Shown here: positions 10,313 to 21,730 of the stretch, in pieces
How positions within the stretch are numbered: position 1 is the stretch's first letter
Layout: each line of letters starts with the position of its first letter
Source: Hymenopellis radicata
Lineage: Eukaryota > Basidiomycota > Agaricomycetes > Agaricales > Physalacriaceae
Length of the DNA stretch: 64,000 nucleotides
Direction of reading: 5' to 3'
Assembly: GCA_015501595.1 (NCBI GenBank)
Contig: JADNRX010000077.1
Coordinates: forward strand, 115,151 to 179,150
Made by a program: the position numbers and the translations under genes
The notes under the pieces: generated by a model
Database searches by the model: none
What the model was told of the DNA's origin: nothing
What the model saw: only the letters and a program-made list of their open reading frames with translations

Positions 10313-12832
10313 TAGGGTTTTAAGGTCAGGTCAGGTCAGGTCAAATGACCTTTCGATGCCATGACCGGTGACCGGACCGGTCAGCCAAATCCTGCATTTT
10401 GGCTTGACTGCTGACCGTGACCGGTTAAGCAGCGTAACCGGTCAAGTCAAGCCCGGTCAAGCGGTTTTAACCGGTTACGACCGTAGGGTGGTGAAGTAAA
10501 CCCTAGGTTTTGATACACCTCGGGTTTACTGCGGTTAGTAACAGTATTGATACGGTATCGAAACCTCGGCCGAGGTATCAGTACAGTTTCGATACCGACA
10601 CGTGACAAATTCACGTGATGGCGCGCTGGCACTCAGGCAAGCAGAAAGTGGCGGAATAAGGACGGGCGGAGGGCGGCGGAGCGGTGCGCCACATCACGTG
10701 GTAAAATCACGTGCCGGTATCAAAACCGTTACTAACGGTTTCAAAACCACGGCCTCCTGGGGGGTCGGTATCAATACCGTTACTAACACCCCCCGGAGGT
10801 TTACTGCGCCACCCTATACGACCGTAACCGAGTCAAGACCGGTTATGATCAGTCATGACCGATAAGCCAGTAGAACAAAATGGCGCGTAGAGGGGTTGAA
10901 CACTAGCCTTCCGGACCCAAAGCCCATACTGAGGCTCTTGCTCAACCCACTGCACCATTGGGATATAAGTACGTAGTCTCCTGCCGGACTATGGCAGTAC
11001 TCGCCTCTGAAAGCCGTGACTTATGGGTATGCAAGGGTGCTCGGATTCATGATTTTTGTTGTATTTTGCTCCAGCCTGTGTGAGGGGCCTTGTGGCTGCC
11101 TCAGAATTTTGATAATAACATACATACATGCATTGACAATAAGATCTATTGCTAGTCCAGCTTCAAGTACTTCATACTTACATTTCTTAAGAGGTTATGA
11201 GCCCTACAAGTGCGAGTAATACTTCCCTCCCACCCAAAAAGTGGTCAAATTAAAATATACTCCAATGCATTACACAAACACATCCCGACACCTCCGAACA
11301 CGAACGCGGCCTTCGTTGCGTCGCTGGAGCCATCCCGACGTCGCTTCCGTCGTCCGGACCGATCACCCGAGTGGTGATCGATGGTCAGATCTTGACCTAT
11401 AACCACCACCACCTCGCGACGCCTGGTCTCCGACGACTCGACCTTGGGACGCGGGTCTGCCAGGCGTCGTTTTCCGTCCATCTAGCGCTTTTTTACTCTG
11501 TTTTCGTGGATACGCGGGCTTGAAGAGCCCCGGCGGCCCCGCAGGACGCGTAAGCCCTCCAATGAGGCTGTAAATCTTCGACGACGATGATGGAGACCCC
11601 CCACGGGTCAGAGGCCTCAGGAGATTGGCTTGGGGACCCGACGCCGCGCTGTCTGCTGACAGGCGGCGTCGTTAAGGTCCGTATTTCTTTCTCTATCATT
11701 GATCTATATTGCTGCAGCCACAGCGGCAGCACGACGACGTTGACGGCACCTTCACGATGATGACTGCACCAGGACTACGACTGCCACGACCACGACCACG
11801 ACATGCCCACGACCGCAACCGCGACACCCCGCAAGCACGATCACAATCTCGTTACGACTACAACAATGGCACCACGACCACGACGACGGTCTACTCTACT
11901 ACAACAACAACCTCAACTCGTCTCACCATGACGACGTCGACGACTGCACCACGGCGGTGACCGTATGATTTAGAGCTCAACGCTGCGAGTGCGCATCATT
12001 TCTTTTTTTCCTCAAGCGACTTACATACCACCATCCTCATGATAGCCCCACCACCACGATGAGAACACTTCCACCACCACCACGATCCCAGGACGCGTAA
12101 GCCCCGGCGAGGCAGCATGCTCTATACGCCGTCGCCTCGGCAACGGTGTGTGCCACCACATCAACAATCCAGAGCGGCGACAGCGAGGCTGCAGATATCA
12201 CAATATGACAATGGAGACTCGCTTGGGCTAGTGGACTGGATGACTGATGCTGCGCTCTCTGCTGACCGCGCGGCATCGTCGAGGTGCGTCTTTCTTCCTT
12301 ACTTCTGCCCAAGTACTTACACTTAATGTCGGAACTACGACTACGCCACCACAGCAACCACCACGACGACAACTACGCTCTCGATTCGGCTCCGTCACGA
12401 CAACAACACTGACGATGGCACCACACCGTTGTCGCAAGGTGCGTGTCTTTTTCAAACTCGCCTTCAAAAGCAGGACCACGACACCACGACGACGACATAC
12501 CAACCCATCACCTCTTCCTCTCCTCATCCCCCACTACCTTGCGGACATGCAGCAATGCATGTACGGGAGGTGTGGGAGGTCATCGTGCACTACGGCCTGC
12601 GGCCTGCACTATTTAGCACAGGCATGCGCCTAAGGCACGAACAAAATTCACCGGTCATGACCGGTCGTGACTGGTTAAGAACGGTCAAGCAGATTTCTGG
12701 TTTGGGACATAACCGTTGACCGTGACCGGTCAAATTATATGACCGGTCAAGCATCATCGGTCAAAATTTCGGTCAGGTCCGGTCAGGTTAAGCAACTTGA
12801 CCGGTCAAGCTTGACCTGACCCGAAAACCCTA
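10313..12832. mobile_element. 2520-bp hAT-like transposon, non-autonomous
   Basis: The element starts TAGGGTTTTAAGGTCAGG and ends with the inverted counterpart CCTGACCCGAAAACCCTA. It is flanked by the perfect 8-bp duplication TTTCAAGG (10305-10312 and 12833-12840). The unoccupied site is preserved in array A near 3700-3712 (TTTCAAGG followed by TGAGGCC). An 8-bp duplication and TAGGG-type ends are the hallmarks of hAT elements. Both subterminal zones are packed with GGTCA/CCGGTCA motifs in both orientations, as expected for transposase-binding repeats. No transposase frame is visible; the middle (11230-12600) is CGA/CCA triplet-rich and internally repetitive. A separate small MITE sits at 10484-10816. 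Confidence 0.85.
10484..10816. mobile_element. 333-bp hAT-type MITE nested in the larger hAT element
   Basis: The ends are TAGGGTGGTGAAGTAAACC and the inverse of TAGGGTGGCGCAGTAAACC (17 of 19 match). They are flanked by the perfect 8-bp duplication TACGACCG at 10476-10483 and 10817-10824. The inside is rich in inverted pieces of GGTATCGA/TTACTAAC type and CACGTG motifs, and there is no coding potential. Confidence 0.85.
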
Positions 12833-12840
12833 TTTCAAGG

Positions 12841-14236
12841 CGACTCGAAGTAAGTACATCCATAGCGCTCAATCTTCCCGCAGTTTCGTATCTCGAAACC
12901 TCGTACTTGTATGCACAAAAATGAAGCTCAGTGCATACAGCGGGCAACCCTTCAGCTACCGCGCTGCCTCTTGTTGCCTCCCGGATCCCAACTTCAACCG
13001 AGGCCAAGTGCGTACTGGGACAAAAATGCTCCACTTAAGAACACAGCAGTGCGCCGGTAAGCTACACTGCTGTCCTTCAATGATGTTCACTAGAAACCAA
13101 GACCCGCTGACACACGCGTAAGTATCATAAATCCCACTTCCTGTGCCGCGCCCGGATCGTTTGTGGGGGGAAAAAGACTGACTCAGATGTGATATGGCCA
13201 GGGAGACAGAGAATCCACTCGACTACCCCGTCCCCTTGAAGCTACACCATCCCGTTCCAAAATGGACAAGCGGGTATGGAGGGATTTACTGAACGAATCT
13301 TTCGCGCATCCCAAAAAGTCAACGTCCACGCAGCTCATGAGGAGTCAAGCCACTGCGCCATCCTCCCCACGATCATTTCCTCACAAGTTCGGACCTGTCT
13401 ACAACTTGGAAAAACAGAAAGAGAACTATCTAGAGGTGGCAGTAGCTGGTCTGCTACTGACCTGCGCCGAATATCCAGCGGTGTTGGTGTTCACGGCTAG
13501 CAAAGGAACGCCCTGGGAACAAAATACTAGGGACGACATGTAAATAGCAGACAGCCGCTAAGCCATACCACCATGACAGGCTCTGGGACTCGGAGCCAAA
13601 GTTGCACACGAGGAGTCACCTCTCCGTGGTCGCTGGTTCCTCGCAAACAACCTAGGATGTCAAATATCGTGTTGGTGTCGCAAGAAAAAGGCATAGTAGT
13701 AGGAACAAAACAAGGCAAGCAATGAGGCAGGAGATAACAGACAGCTGCTAAGCCATACCGTCTCTCTGTGGAAACTTCCCAACTTTGCCTTGCAGGAACA
13801 TCTCGCCTCCGAACTGCGCATCAGTTCGGACTTTGACTCGGAATGCAAAACAAGGAGAATCCTATCTTCAAGATCGTACTGAGACTAAGATACTGTTGAG
13901 CCATCCTGCCACGTCCAACTTCTGACCTTGAGCATCATGCCGCGAGGCCCATACCGTGGCGTGTTGACAAAAGCCTCTACTGAGGCTTGTCCTTGCATGT
14001 GCGCGCTAGCAGCAGAACACTTACTGACTGGTATACTCGAAAACACTGAGCTAGCATCATCCGTTCGAAGGCTATGCCGGCAGGCTTGAGGGTAGGAGAC
14101 AGAAACAATATCACCATCAATGCTTGGGACTTTTGAACAGCGCCGGGCACTCGGTCCTCGGCATCCTTGAAAGCACAACCTGCTGGCAGATGAGCACCAC
14201 ACTCCTGGTCAAAGCAGTGAGAGTATCAAGTAAGTA
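12841..14236 (-). repeat. Array B, second part
   Basis: The sequence resumes the A-box/oligo-T module series of array A (compare 3712-5170) after the hAT insertion. Module order is the same, with small deletions. No protein gene is visible. Confidence 0.75.
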
Positions 14237-14389
14237 CTGTGGCATTTCGATCAATTCATCGGTCACATGTCACAGCAACCGACGAAACGACGAAATGTCA
14301 CAGTTGTCACTAAAAAATTCACTCAAAACACCTTGGCGGGGCCCCCGCCAGCCTCCCGACGCGGCTCCGCCGAATCGGCAATTACTATA

Positions 14390-14644
14390 CTGTACTATTT
14401 CGACCTTATCTTTATGGGGCGTTATGCGTTATGCATACTCTTCACAGATGTTACTCTTCATTCAGGGTCCAATTTCCTTATATGGGCAGGCGGGAGCGGC
14501 GGCAATAGCCGCCGCGCTAAAAAATTTCCTTTTTGGGCCTTACCTGGGGCCCAATTTTGGCCGTTATGCATTATGGTACCCTCAACTCTTCATTTCACAG
14601 GCCTCCGTTATGCGTTATGCGAAGATAAGGTCGAAATAGTACAG
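14390..14644. mobile_element. Inner mariner-type MITE 1 (255 bp)
   Basis: It begins CTGTACTATTTCGACCTTAT and ends with the exact inverse, with TA on each side (14388-14389, 14645-14646). The interior holds several GTTATGCGTTATGC-type direct and inverted repeats. Confidence 0.75.
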
Positions 14645-14646
14645 TA

Positions 14647-14900
14647 CTGTACCGTTTCGACCGGGTGTTCATGCCATGTGACACGTTATGCAACGAACTC
14701 TCAGCATAACTGTTCGTTTTCAGGCACGCACAGCGGAATTACCATATTTGGACAGTCCCGCCGTAGATGGGACGAAAAAATTGCCTTTTTAGGCCTCGTG
14801 TACCCCAAAAAATGATGTGTTACGCGTTATCCCTTATGTTTTTGTTCGGTTCGACCGGGTGCGTTACGCGTTAGCCGAACACCCGGTCGAAACGGTACAG
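14647..14900. mobile_element. Inner mariner-type MITE 2 (254 bp)
   Basis: It begins CTGTACCGTTTCGACCGGG and ends with its inverse. TA flanks it at 14645-14646, which it shares with MITE 1, and at 14901-14902. The TIRs are related to those of MITE 1, but the interior differs. Confidence 0.75.
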
Positions 14901-14984
14901 TATAAGGAAATTCGACGAAACCGAAATTTCGTCGCACTGGTCACACATCACATGGTGCGATGAATTGATCGAAATTGGACAGTA

Positions 14985-15387
14985 ACAGAAAAGAATGGTA
15001 AGGATGTCACCATCACCATGACGCCATCGAGGCTGAGATACCCTTCGGCCATCTCGCCCCGTCTTCTGCTCACCTTGACCAACAATCTAGCATTGAGCGT
15101 TGAAGCAAAGTCCTTAGTATCCTGTTTGTAGCCTAAAAAGGTTCATCAACGTTTATCAAGGCAGCAGCTATTAGACCATGCCACCTCGGGAGTGGAGAGA
15201 GGTCTGGCACCTAGAAACACATTCTTGACACACACGGACAAAACAAAAAAGAGGTTCATACACGCTATTTTAGGTGACGGAGAAGCCGCTGAGCTACTGC
15301 GCCATCTTCCAGACAGCAAAACAGATCAAGCCAAGAGTCCCCACCTGCCACTAGTACAGTCGATGCAGATCGTCATGGCAGCCTTCC
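14985..15387 (-). repeat. Array B, third part
   Basis: Modules equivalent to 5215-5590 (the CCCTTCGGCCA, CCATTAGACCA and CCGCTGAGC(T/C)A A-box types) run up to GCCTTCC at 15381-15387, where the 7-kb element begins. Confidence 0.75.
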
Positions 15388-16629
15388 CAGTAGAGATATA
15401 AGAATTAATTAAATAATCATGGTCTGAATTGCACTTTGATTTAAAGCAAATATTGATTTAAAATCAATGCCTACTACACTGTGTAAGCCTTACTCAATAT
15501 TATGTAGTCTGCAAGGTGAATGTGAACACCCTTATTTAAATCACTTGCTTTAAAACTATGATTTAAATATAATATGATTTAAAATATTATTCAACTGACT
15601 AAGATTTAAAAAACCTTGTTTAAATCATAATCACCTTACCCATCTACAGCTTCCTCTTCATCCACAACCTATACCCCTTCCACACCTTGCTTCTTGATAT
15701 TGAATCAGCGGTACCCGAATTGTTACTAGGAAGCACCTGATGCAGTCGCAGCAGCCCAGAAGGCAGCAGCAGTAGCACCAGCGGATCCCGAGACAATAGT
15801 GTCGACTTCACACTTGTGGCTACAGTCGCAGAGTCTACAGCTGTGGTCGTATCATTTGTACTCGTCCCAGCGCCATTACCATTACTACGAAGAAGGATAA
15901 ATTAGCAAATATTATTGGCGGTGGTGCGCGAGGAGGGGAGGACTAACCCGTCGCTGTTACCATTTCCTCCGTGATGATGATGGAGAGAGACTGGGGATAC
16001 AACCGAACAGAAGGAAAACACGGGAAATGACTTACAAGATCATGGTACTTAGTAGAAGGCGGCGGGCCAGGCGGAGTTCTAGGCGATCGTGGTCGGTCGA
16101 CTACGGCACGTTCACGGCCACCACCACGCTTGGCAGGACAACCATCGAAATCGCTTGAACGGTATGAACTGTGGGCAGTCCCCCGACACAGACGGCCAAT
16201 CAGAATTCTGGGGTCCCAGTTGGGGCGAGGATAATGACGAAGGCGGACAGTGATGTCTGATAAAGAGATTGAGTAGTGTTACACACAGCGGGAACAACGA
16301 CACACCAAGCAGCTTGTTACTGTGCACATTATCCAAGGACGACAATGATAGTCATACACGTTCGATCGGCTCAAGGTAAATGGCCTTGCAACTGAGCGAA
16401 CGATGTCCGGCAGTCAAGTGAGCAGCGGACGATGAGCACAAGGTCACAATGATAGTGAAGAACCTAGGAACACGTTGAACATTACCTGCAGAGAAACAAT
16501 CAACAGCTTACCATAAAGCATTGTGGTCACCAGAGTGACGAAGGACAGCGCCTTCGAATCAATGGCCTTCGCTGTGAGAGGAAACTGTTAGTAAAGGAGA
16601 GTAGAACACAAAAATAAATACTGACGTTA

Positions 16630-16708
16630 ACGACGAACATCGCCCATGGCAAAGATAACATCCGCATCCTTGAGAGTCGAAAGTCGGTGGGTAATGGTGA
16701 CGGACATT
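16630..16708 (-). pseudogene. Fragment of an ABC-transporter nucleotide-binding domain
   Basis: One frame on the minus strand reads MSVTITHRLSTLKDADVIFA, the H-loop and following strand of an ABC ATPase (normally I-A/T-HRLST---AD-I-VM). No Walker A, signature motif or Walker B with acceptable spacing is visible upstream, so only this scrap can be supported. Confidence 0.45.
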
Positions 16709-18286
16709 ATAGCCCACTGTCAAAGGCATATCATCGCGTCGGGAGTCGTCGGACGGTATGAACGGTTGGTGTCGCGCAGTCCAGCGGCAGATGAGGGAAC
16801 ATGACAAAGAAGGATTCTGGGGGCAAAAAAAATTGTTTCCCAGTTAAGGGAATTACGACGGCAACGGGACGCGCTGAAGGCGGTAATCGAAGCCCGACAG
16901 CGAGTAAGGTGTAGCGTGTCGAGGATGGTGGGCGCTGGCAAGGAGGGACGGGCTTGGCTACGTCTGCCAAGCGACCTTCCCCAGCCACGATTCAGCGCCC
17001 CAGGAAGCCGCGAGTCCATCCTAAACACTCAGCGCAGCATCTCGACGGAGTCTAGCCACGCAGTCCACAACAAAGAGCTCTGCGTCAACAATGGGTCAGT
17101 TTATCGTCGGGCACAAGATGGAGTGAATGGGATACCATATAGAGCAGAAATGACGCCTACTTGCAAAGGTAAGTAGCGACAAAACAAAGAGATAGATCAC
17201 GACTTACCATGGCCGTTTGATCGTCGTCATAAGTTCTTGCATCGGTCGGTAAGGCGGACTCGGCTGATAGCCCATGGCAGGAGCCGACGCGTAGTCAAAC
17301 TGGTATTCATCGGCGCCTAGCCAAATGAAATTGTCGCCGGCGGTAGAACGTGTAGCGAGCGCGGCACTCCCGAAGAATGAGAGAAGCAAAGCCGTAAGCT
17401 GTAGAGAAAGGTAAGGTAAGCATTCGGATATCAAGTATAGCAGTGCCTCACCGACGAGACAACTGAGGTTACATTGAGGATAAACTAGAAAGCCCTGATA
17501 AGTCAAGCATTAGAACGAAGACATACGAGAGCTTGCCTCTGGTGTTTGAGGAGGTCGCGGTCGAACGTGGTGATCCCTGTCAGCGAAAACCTGCGAGTGG
17601 AGGGAATACGAGGCGCGACATCAACGCACCAAGAACCGAGTAGCCAGCGACGTTCGACAGACACTCTAGGATCGGTCCTGGAGTCACCAATGTTCAAGTC
17701 GGCGTGCATCAACGTCGGGACAAATAAATCTGAGAAGACTGTTAGCGAGCTGTTCGGTGTTTTCAGACCAGAAACGACTCACCGACGCGTTAGAGCGTGG
17801 TCAGTGGCGGCCGTGAACAGGAGACGCTTGGAGACAAGGACCGAAGACTAGCCAGTAAAGAGAACGGTAAGTAAAGGCCGTAATGTCGATGGATGATACG
17901 CACCCAATAACCATGCGCCAGCCCTTCCAGCCGTCACCGCCGCTCCATAAGCATTGCTGCTCCGTCCCGGAGGCATACGCGTTCGCGCTCGTCGTCTGAG
18001 CAGAGCAGGACAAAGTCGTCCTCTCCATCAAGGAGCCGCGGAACAGGAGCAGTCAAAAAAAAAGGATCAAAGCGGAAGAGAAGGATAAATCTGCTCATAC
18101 TGCCGAGTAATTGGCGGGACGACGATGATGTTGGGTTGAGACCAACGAGCGCCGCCAGCAAGCAGATGAGATAACGATGATGTCGGGATGGCAGGTGTAG
18201 CGCGTCCGTCCATGGTGGGCGCTGACAAGCAGGGAAGGGCTTTGACCATGTTTGTCAAGCACTCTTCCCCAGCAACGATTCAGCGA

Positions 18287-18333
18287 CATTGTGTACCCGA
18301 CGGACTATCCGACGGTCCGTCGGGTACACAATG
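18287..18333. repeat. Perfect 19-bp inverted repeat with 9-nt loop
   Basis: CATTGTGTACCCGACGGAC at 18287-18305 is followed after nine bases by its exact complement at 18315-18333. It lies at the edge of the diverged internal duplication of the 7-kb element. Confidence 0.9.
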
Positions 18334-18871
18334 GAGCAGAATTGGCGGCGCGCATGTGGCCGATGCCGGCATCAGGGCCGAGTTTACATCTTGCCTCTCA
18401 CCACCACCACCACCATGCGCCGCTGTCCACCATCCCACCCCATTCGACTCATAGACGTGCCGGAACGCACACAAGAGGACTACCGCGACGCCAGGACGAC
18501 TTTTCGCGCTCTGCTCTCTTGACGAGCAGCGCGAACGCGAGCTGCAACGCTTTTGGGAGGACGACAGTGGCCTTCAAAAGCCTGGACGAGCCCCCGCGCA
18601 GTCGTATTTGTGCCTCTAGCAAGGCAAAGGTTGGCTTCTTGGCGCTGGATGGCGTCGCGGAGGCAACCAGCCTAAGATGGTACATACTTTTTCTCTGTCC
18701 GTCTTTTGTCTACTCAAATTTACGGTATCTAAGCTGACCTAACCTCTTGATTAGCTAGCTGTGATGCCCACAAGGCTCCGTGCGCGGCCATTGTGGGAGA
18801 ACCGGTATGTCTTCCGATTATTTTGATTTGATTCGCGTGTTCACAACACTTCAATATTAGCAAAAGCGCCT

Positions 18872-21234
18872 GTGCCGCAGGCGTCCACCGCCAAACCCAG
18901 ACTGGAATATCCCCTGGGCCGAATGGCGCGTGTCTGTCTAGACACGCTCCAGCAGACCTCGCAGGTATCGTCAGAGGACTGGGACGATCTCTTGCAATAC
19001 AGTTCTGAGCAACCTCGTCAATTTCAAAACGTTCGGTTTCACCAAGATCATTCCTCGCGTCGGTGGCGACAAGTGCCGTCGTAAAGGCGTCGGGCAGCGA
19101 ACAGGCTATTTCTCTCTTCAACAAGGTACGCCGTCTAAAACCAACGCGTCCAACTCTTGGTGTAATGCGGTTGAACTTGTACAGTTGAAAGACCACATCT
19201 ACGCATTATCTCCGGAATCATGCTTGTTCATTGGGAAACGCCACGAGGGTCACGTCTCCAACTATTACTTTGGCGAAACACCATGAGACTCGGAAGTCGC
19301 TGCTATTCAAGACACTGCAGATCGGCGTCGACATCCTCAACACCCGTGTCAGGAAGAATGGTGACAAGTCATACACTCTTCTTGTTGCGTCCGCGGTGAC
19401 TAAGCCTTCCGCCGTCCATGAGTTTTGTGGTGGCAAGCTCACCATCGAGTCTGGCGACTATGCACCCGCTCTTTCAAAGGTCGTCGCCGCTCTGCAGGAA
19501 GCAGAAAAGTACACTGCCAATCGACACCAGGCCAAGATGCTCGAGCTGTACGCCAAGTCTTTCAAGACCGGATCGGTTCGACCCAGTGGGTCAAGGATGT
19601 TGGACCCGTCGTTGAGTCGTACATCGGTTTCGTGGAGACCTACGTTGATCTGTACGGTGGACGCGCTGAATGGGAGGGTTTCACAGCCATCGTCAACAAA
19701 GAACTTAGTGCCGAATACGAGGTCCTTGTCAACGGTGCTCCGGAGCTAATCAAGGATCTCCCTTGGGGGCCTGACTTTGAGGTTGACGTGTTCCGCAAGC
19801 CTGACTTTACTGCATTGGAGGTGGTTTCATTTGCTACAGGAGGTAGGCCTTTGCTTAAGTTTCGTGACGCGTCTGATCGTGATCTCCCAGGTATTCCTGC
19901 TGGTATCAATGTACGTCTCAAGCTACACTTATGCTCCTATACTCATTGCTACTCGATTAGATCCCTGTACGCCGTCTATGCTACGGACAAAGTGCTTTAG
20001 CTCACGTTCGACGATGTAGAACTATTATGAAGTCCGTGAAAGCACTGGCTTCAAGAACGTTTCCCTCGCGGTGGGTACTTTGTCCTACATACTATCCCTT
20101 TCATGCCTCATATTCTCGTAGAATATCCTTGCAGCAAAGACACCCAGTGCGTTGAGAATGAACATTTGTTCGATGTTGACTTCTGACGCATGCAGACGAG
20201 GAACTGACATTTATCCACCCCGACGATGTTGAACTCTACAACAAGTGGGACAGCCGCGCGTTTGAGCTGCAAGTAGCGAATCGCGAGCTTTTGGGCCATG
20301 GATCCGGAAAGCTATTCCAAGAGGAGGCGGATGGCAAGAAGAACTTTGATCCTGAGAAGGTAACATCGCAGTCTCGCAATGCGTGTCGTTACTAACGCTG
20401 CCTAGATTATTAACCCACTTACTGCCTATGTGTGTGACGGCCTCGTTTGTGTAGACTGTGATTGACTCGTCGTAGAACATCCTGGTACAAGTCCGGTCAG
20501 ATGCCCGGTTCCGTACTGGGAGAGGTGTCGTCATCTATGGAGGAATGTCGCGCCGAGACGGTGGCGCTATACCGTAGGTCTTCAGTCATGTCAATGTGCT
20601 TTGCTCAGGACGCCATTAGTTGTTAGCCATCCTGATATCCTGAAGATCTTCAATGTACGTTTCCCTGGTAGTATCTTCGTTCGTAGTATCCGACACTCAG
20701 GCGCCTTGACAGTATACCAACAAGCAAGACATTGAGGAAATTCAATACATCACCTTCCTCCTTATGGCGCGTGCTGGTCTGCGAGCGCTTGAGTTCTACG
20801 ATCCGGTTACCAAAAAGCACGGTCAGGCTCACATGCAGGCGAGGCGTGTTACCTCCTTCCATTCTCTTTCGCATCTAACCATCGCTCAGGCTGGGCATCA
20901 CACAATACCTGATCCAGCATGATATTGCCCGCCTTGAGGTCATCGAGGATGAGAACCACAATGTAACCGATGCCTATGTTCGGGTATGTTCTGGTCTTGC
21001 AGTCATTCGTTCGTTCTTTACTTGATGTGATGTGTCCAGGTCGACCGCGAAAAGGTCCTGACGAAGGGTAAGGAGGTGGTCGGGCAGCTGTTGATAGAGC
21101 TTCAAGTGCGCAAGAGCACCGCCGACGGTGCGGGTGCGCGAGAATACTACAAGAGCTTGACAGCGCCGATCGCTGGTTGGGATGGCAAGATTAGGGATAT
21201 CGTTTTGAAAAAGAAGCTGGTAAGAGATACGAGC
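18872..21234 (+). pseudogene. Dipeptidyl peptidase III pseudogene (captured, inactive)
   Basis: Pieces in order match family M49: NLVNFKTFGFTKIIPRVGG, SGDYAPALSKVVAALQEAEK, WVKDVGPVVESYIGFVETYV, IPAGIN, VANRELLGHGSGKLFQEE, EECRAETVALY, MARAGLRALEF and LQVRKSTADGAGAREYY. DPP III removes dipeptides from the N-terminus of short peptides and needs the zinc motif HELLGH plus a downstream EECRAE. Here the first histidine codon is CGC, arginine (20282-20284), so a zinc ligand is lost. The frame is also broken near 18998, near 19290 (in-frame TGA), around 19580 (deletion) and near 20020. Introns are still present, so a genomic rather than a cDNA copy was captured. The N-terminal 150-200 residues are not recognisable. 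Confidence 0.85.
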
Positions 21235-21249
21235 CTTAGAGAATTTAGC

Positions 21250-21730
21250 GCTGACGCGAGCGTCTGTAGCCTCGTCCTACACGCCGACAGTATCAATGAC
21301 CGCTATCTCGTTGTATGTGATGTCCATCGTTGTGTGACGGCTCTAACGATTGTACAGCTGGAGAAACTGCTCGTGCTCATGGCGCGTCTCGACGAGGAAG
21401 GCACGCCAGCAACGAAAGCCGTCTCTCAGAAGATACAAGAGTTTGTCATCGACCTCTGTACGCGTTGCCCTTGCTTTGATTAACGTGTCCCTGACCTCGA
21501 CTTGTAGTGTACAAGGACGTGCGCCACCAACCGAGCTGACTCCTCGGCCCTCAACTGGGAATACTCTCGCTGACGGCTCTGGCTATCGCCCTGTTGGTAC
21601 GTCGTATTAATCTTTGTTGGTCTTGGACCTTGACATACGCAAGGCTAATGACCCGCCACTCCAGGAATTGTGGGCTTGGCCATACATCCCCCGTGTGCGA
21701 CAGCCGTTTGGGTAAGCCATCTTTCACTTG
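21250..21730 (+). pseudogene. Possible N-terminal fragment of a fungal fatty-acid dioxygenase (Ppo-like)
   Basis: Directly after the DPP III remnant, pieces SINDRYL, LEKLLVLMARLDEEGTPATK, KIQEFVIDL, YKDVRHQP and ADGSGYRP occur with intron-like breaks. This resembles the start of linoleate dioxygenases (fungal Ppo enzymes: DDR---LE--L-LMARL, then LY-D--HPP and the ADGS-NNP stretch). No heme-peroxidase core follows. The match is by eye and weak, so the identity is tentative; what is firmer is that the coding texture changes from DPP III to something else within about 30 bp. Confidence 0.35.

Larger units (their letters stand above)
14237..14982. mobile_element. Tc1/mariner-like TIR element (746 bp) carrying two inner MITEs
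   Basis: The outer ends are CTGTGGCATTTCGATCAATT and, inverted, CTGTCCAATTTCGATCAATT, flanked by TA at 14235-14236 and 14983-14984. The array continues on both sides, as in the unoccupied copy near 25030. There is no transposase frame. Two inner elements occupy 14390-14644 and 14647-14900. Confidence 0.75.
15640..18700. other. Left interior of the 7-kb element, mostly unassigned
   Basis: There is no continuous gene. A segment near 16927-17005 is repeated in diverged form near 18213-18285 (both contain GTGGGCGCTG and CCCCAGC-ACGATTCAGCG). A short ABC-transporter match lies at 16630-16708 and a perfect hairpin at 18287-18333. Minus-strand frames such as 17204-17506 show a plausible local protein texture (FIWLGADEYQFDYASAP) but no family I know. 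Confidence 0.35.

Noticed and set aside
14124..14815. Overlapping frames of 171 and 182 aa
   Set aside because: They lie wholly inside TIR elements, change with the nested MITEs and show no family motif.
18729..19196. A 155-aa minus-strand frame
   Set aside because: It is the shadow of the DPP III remnant on the plus strand.
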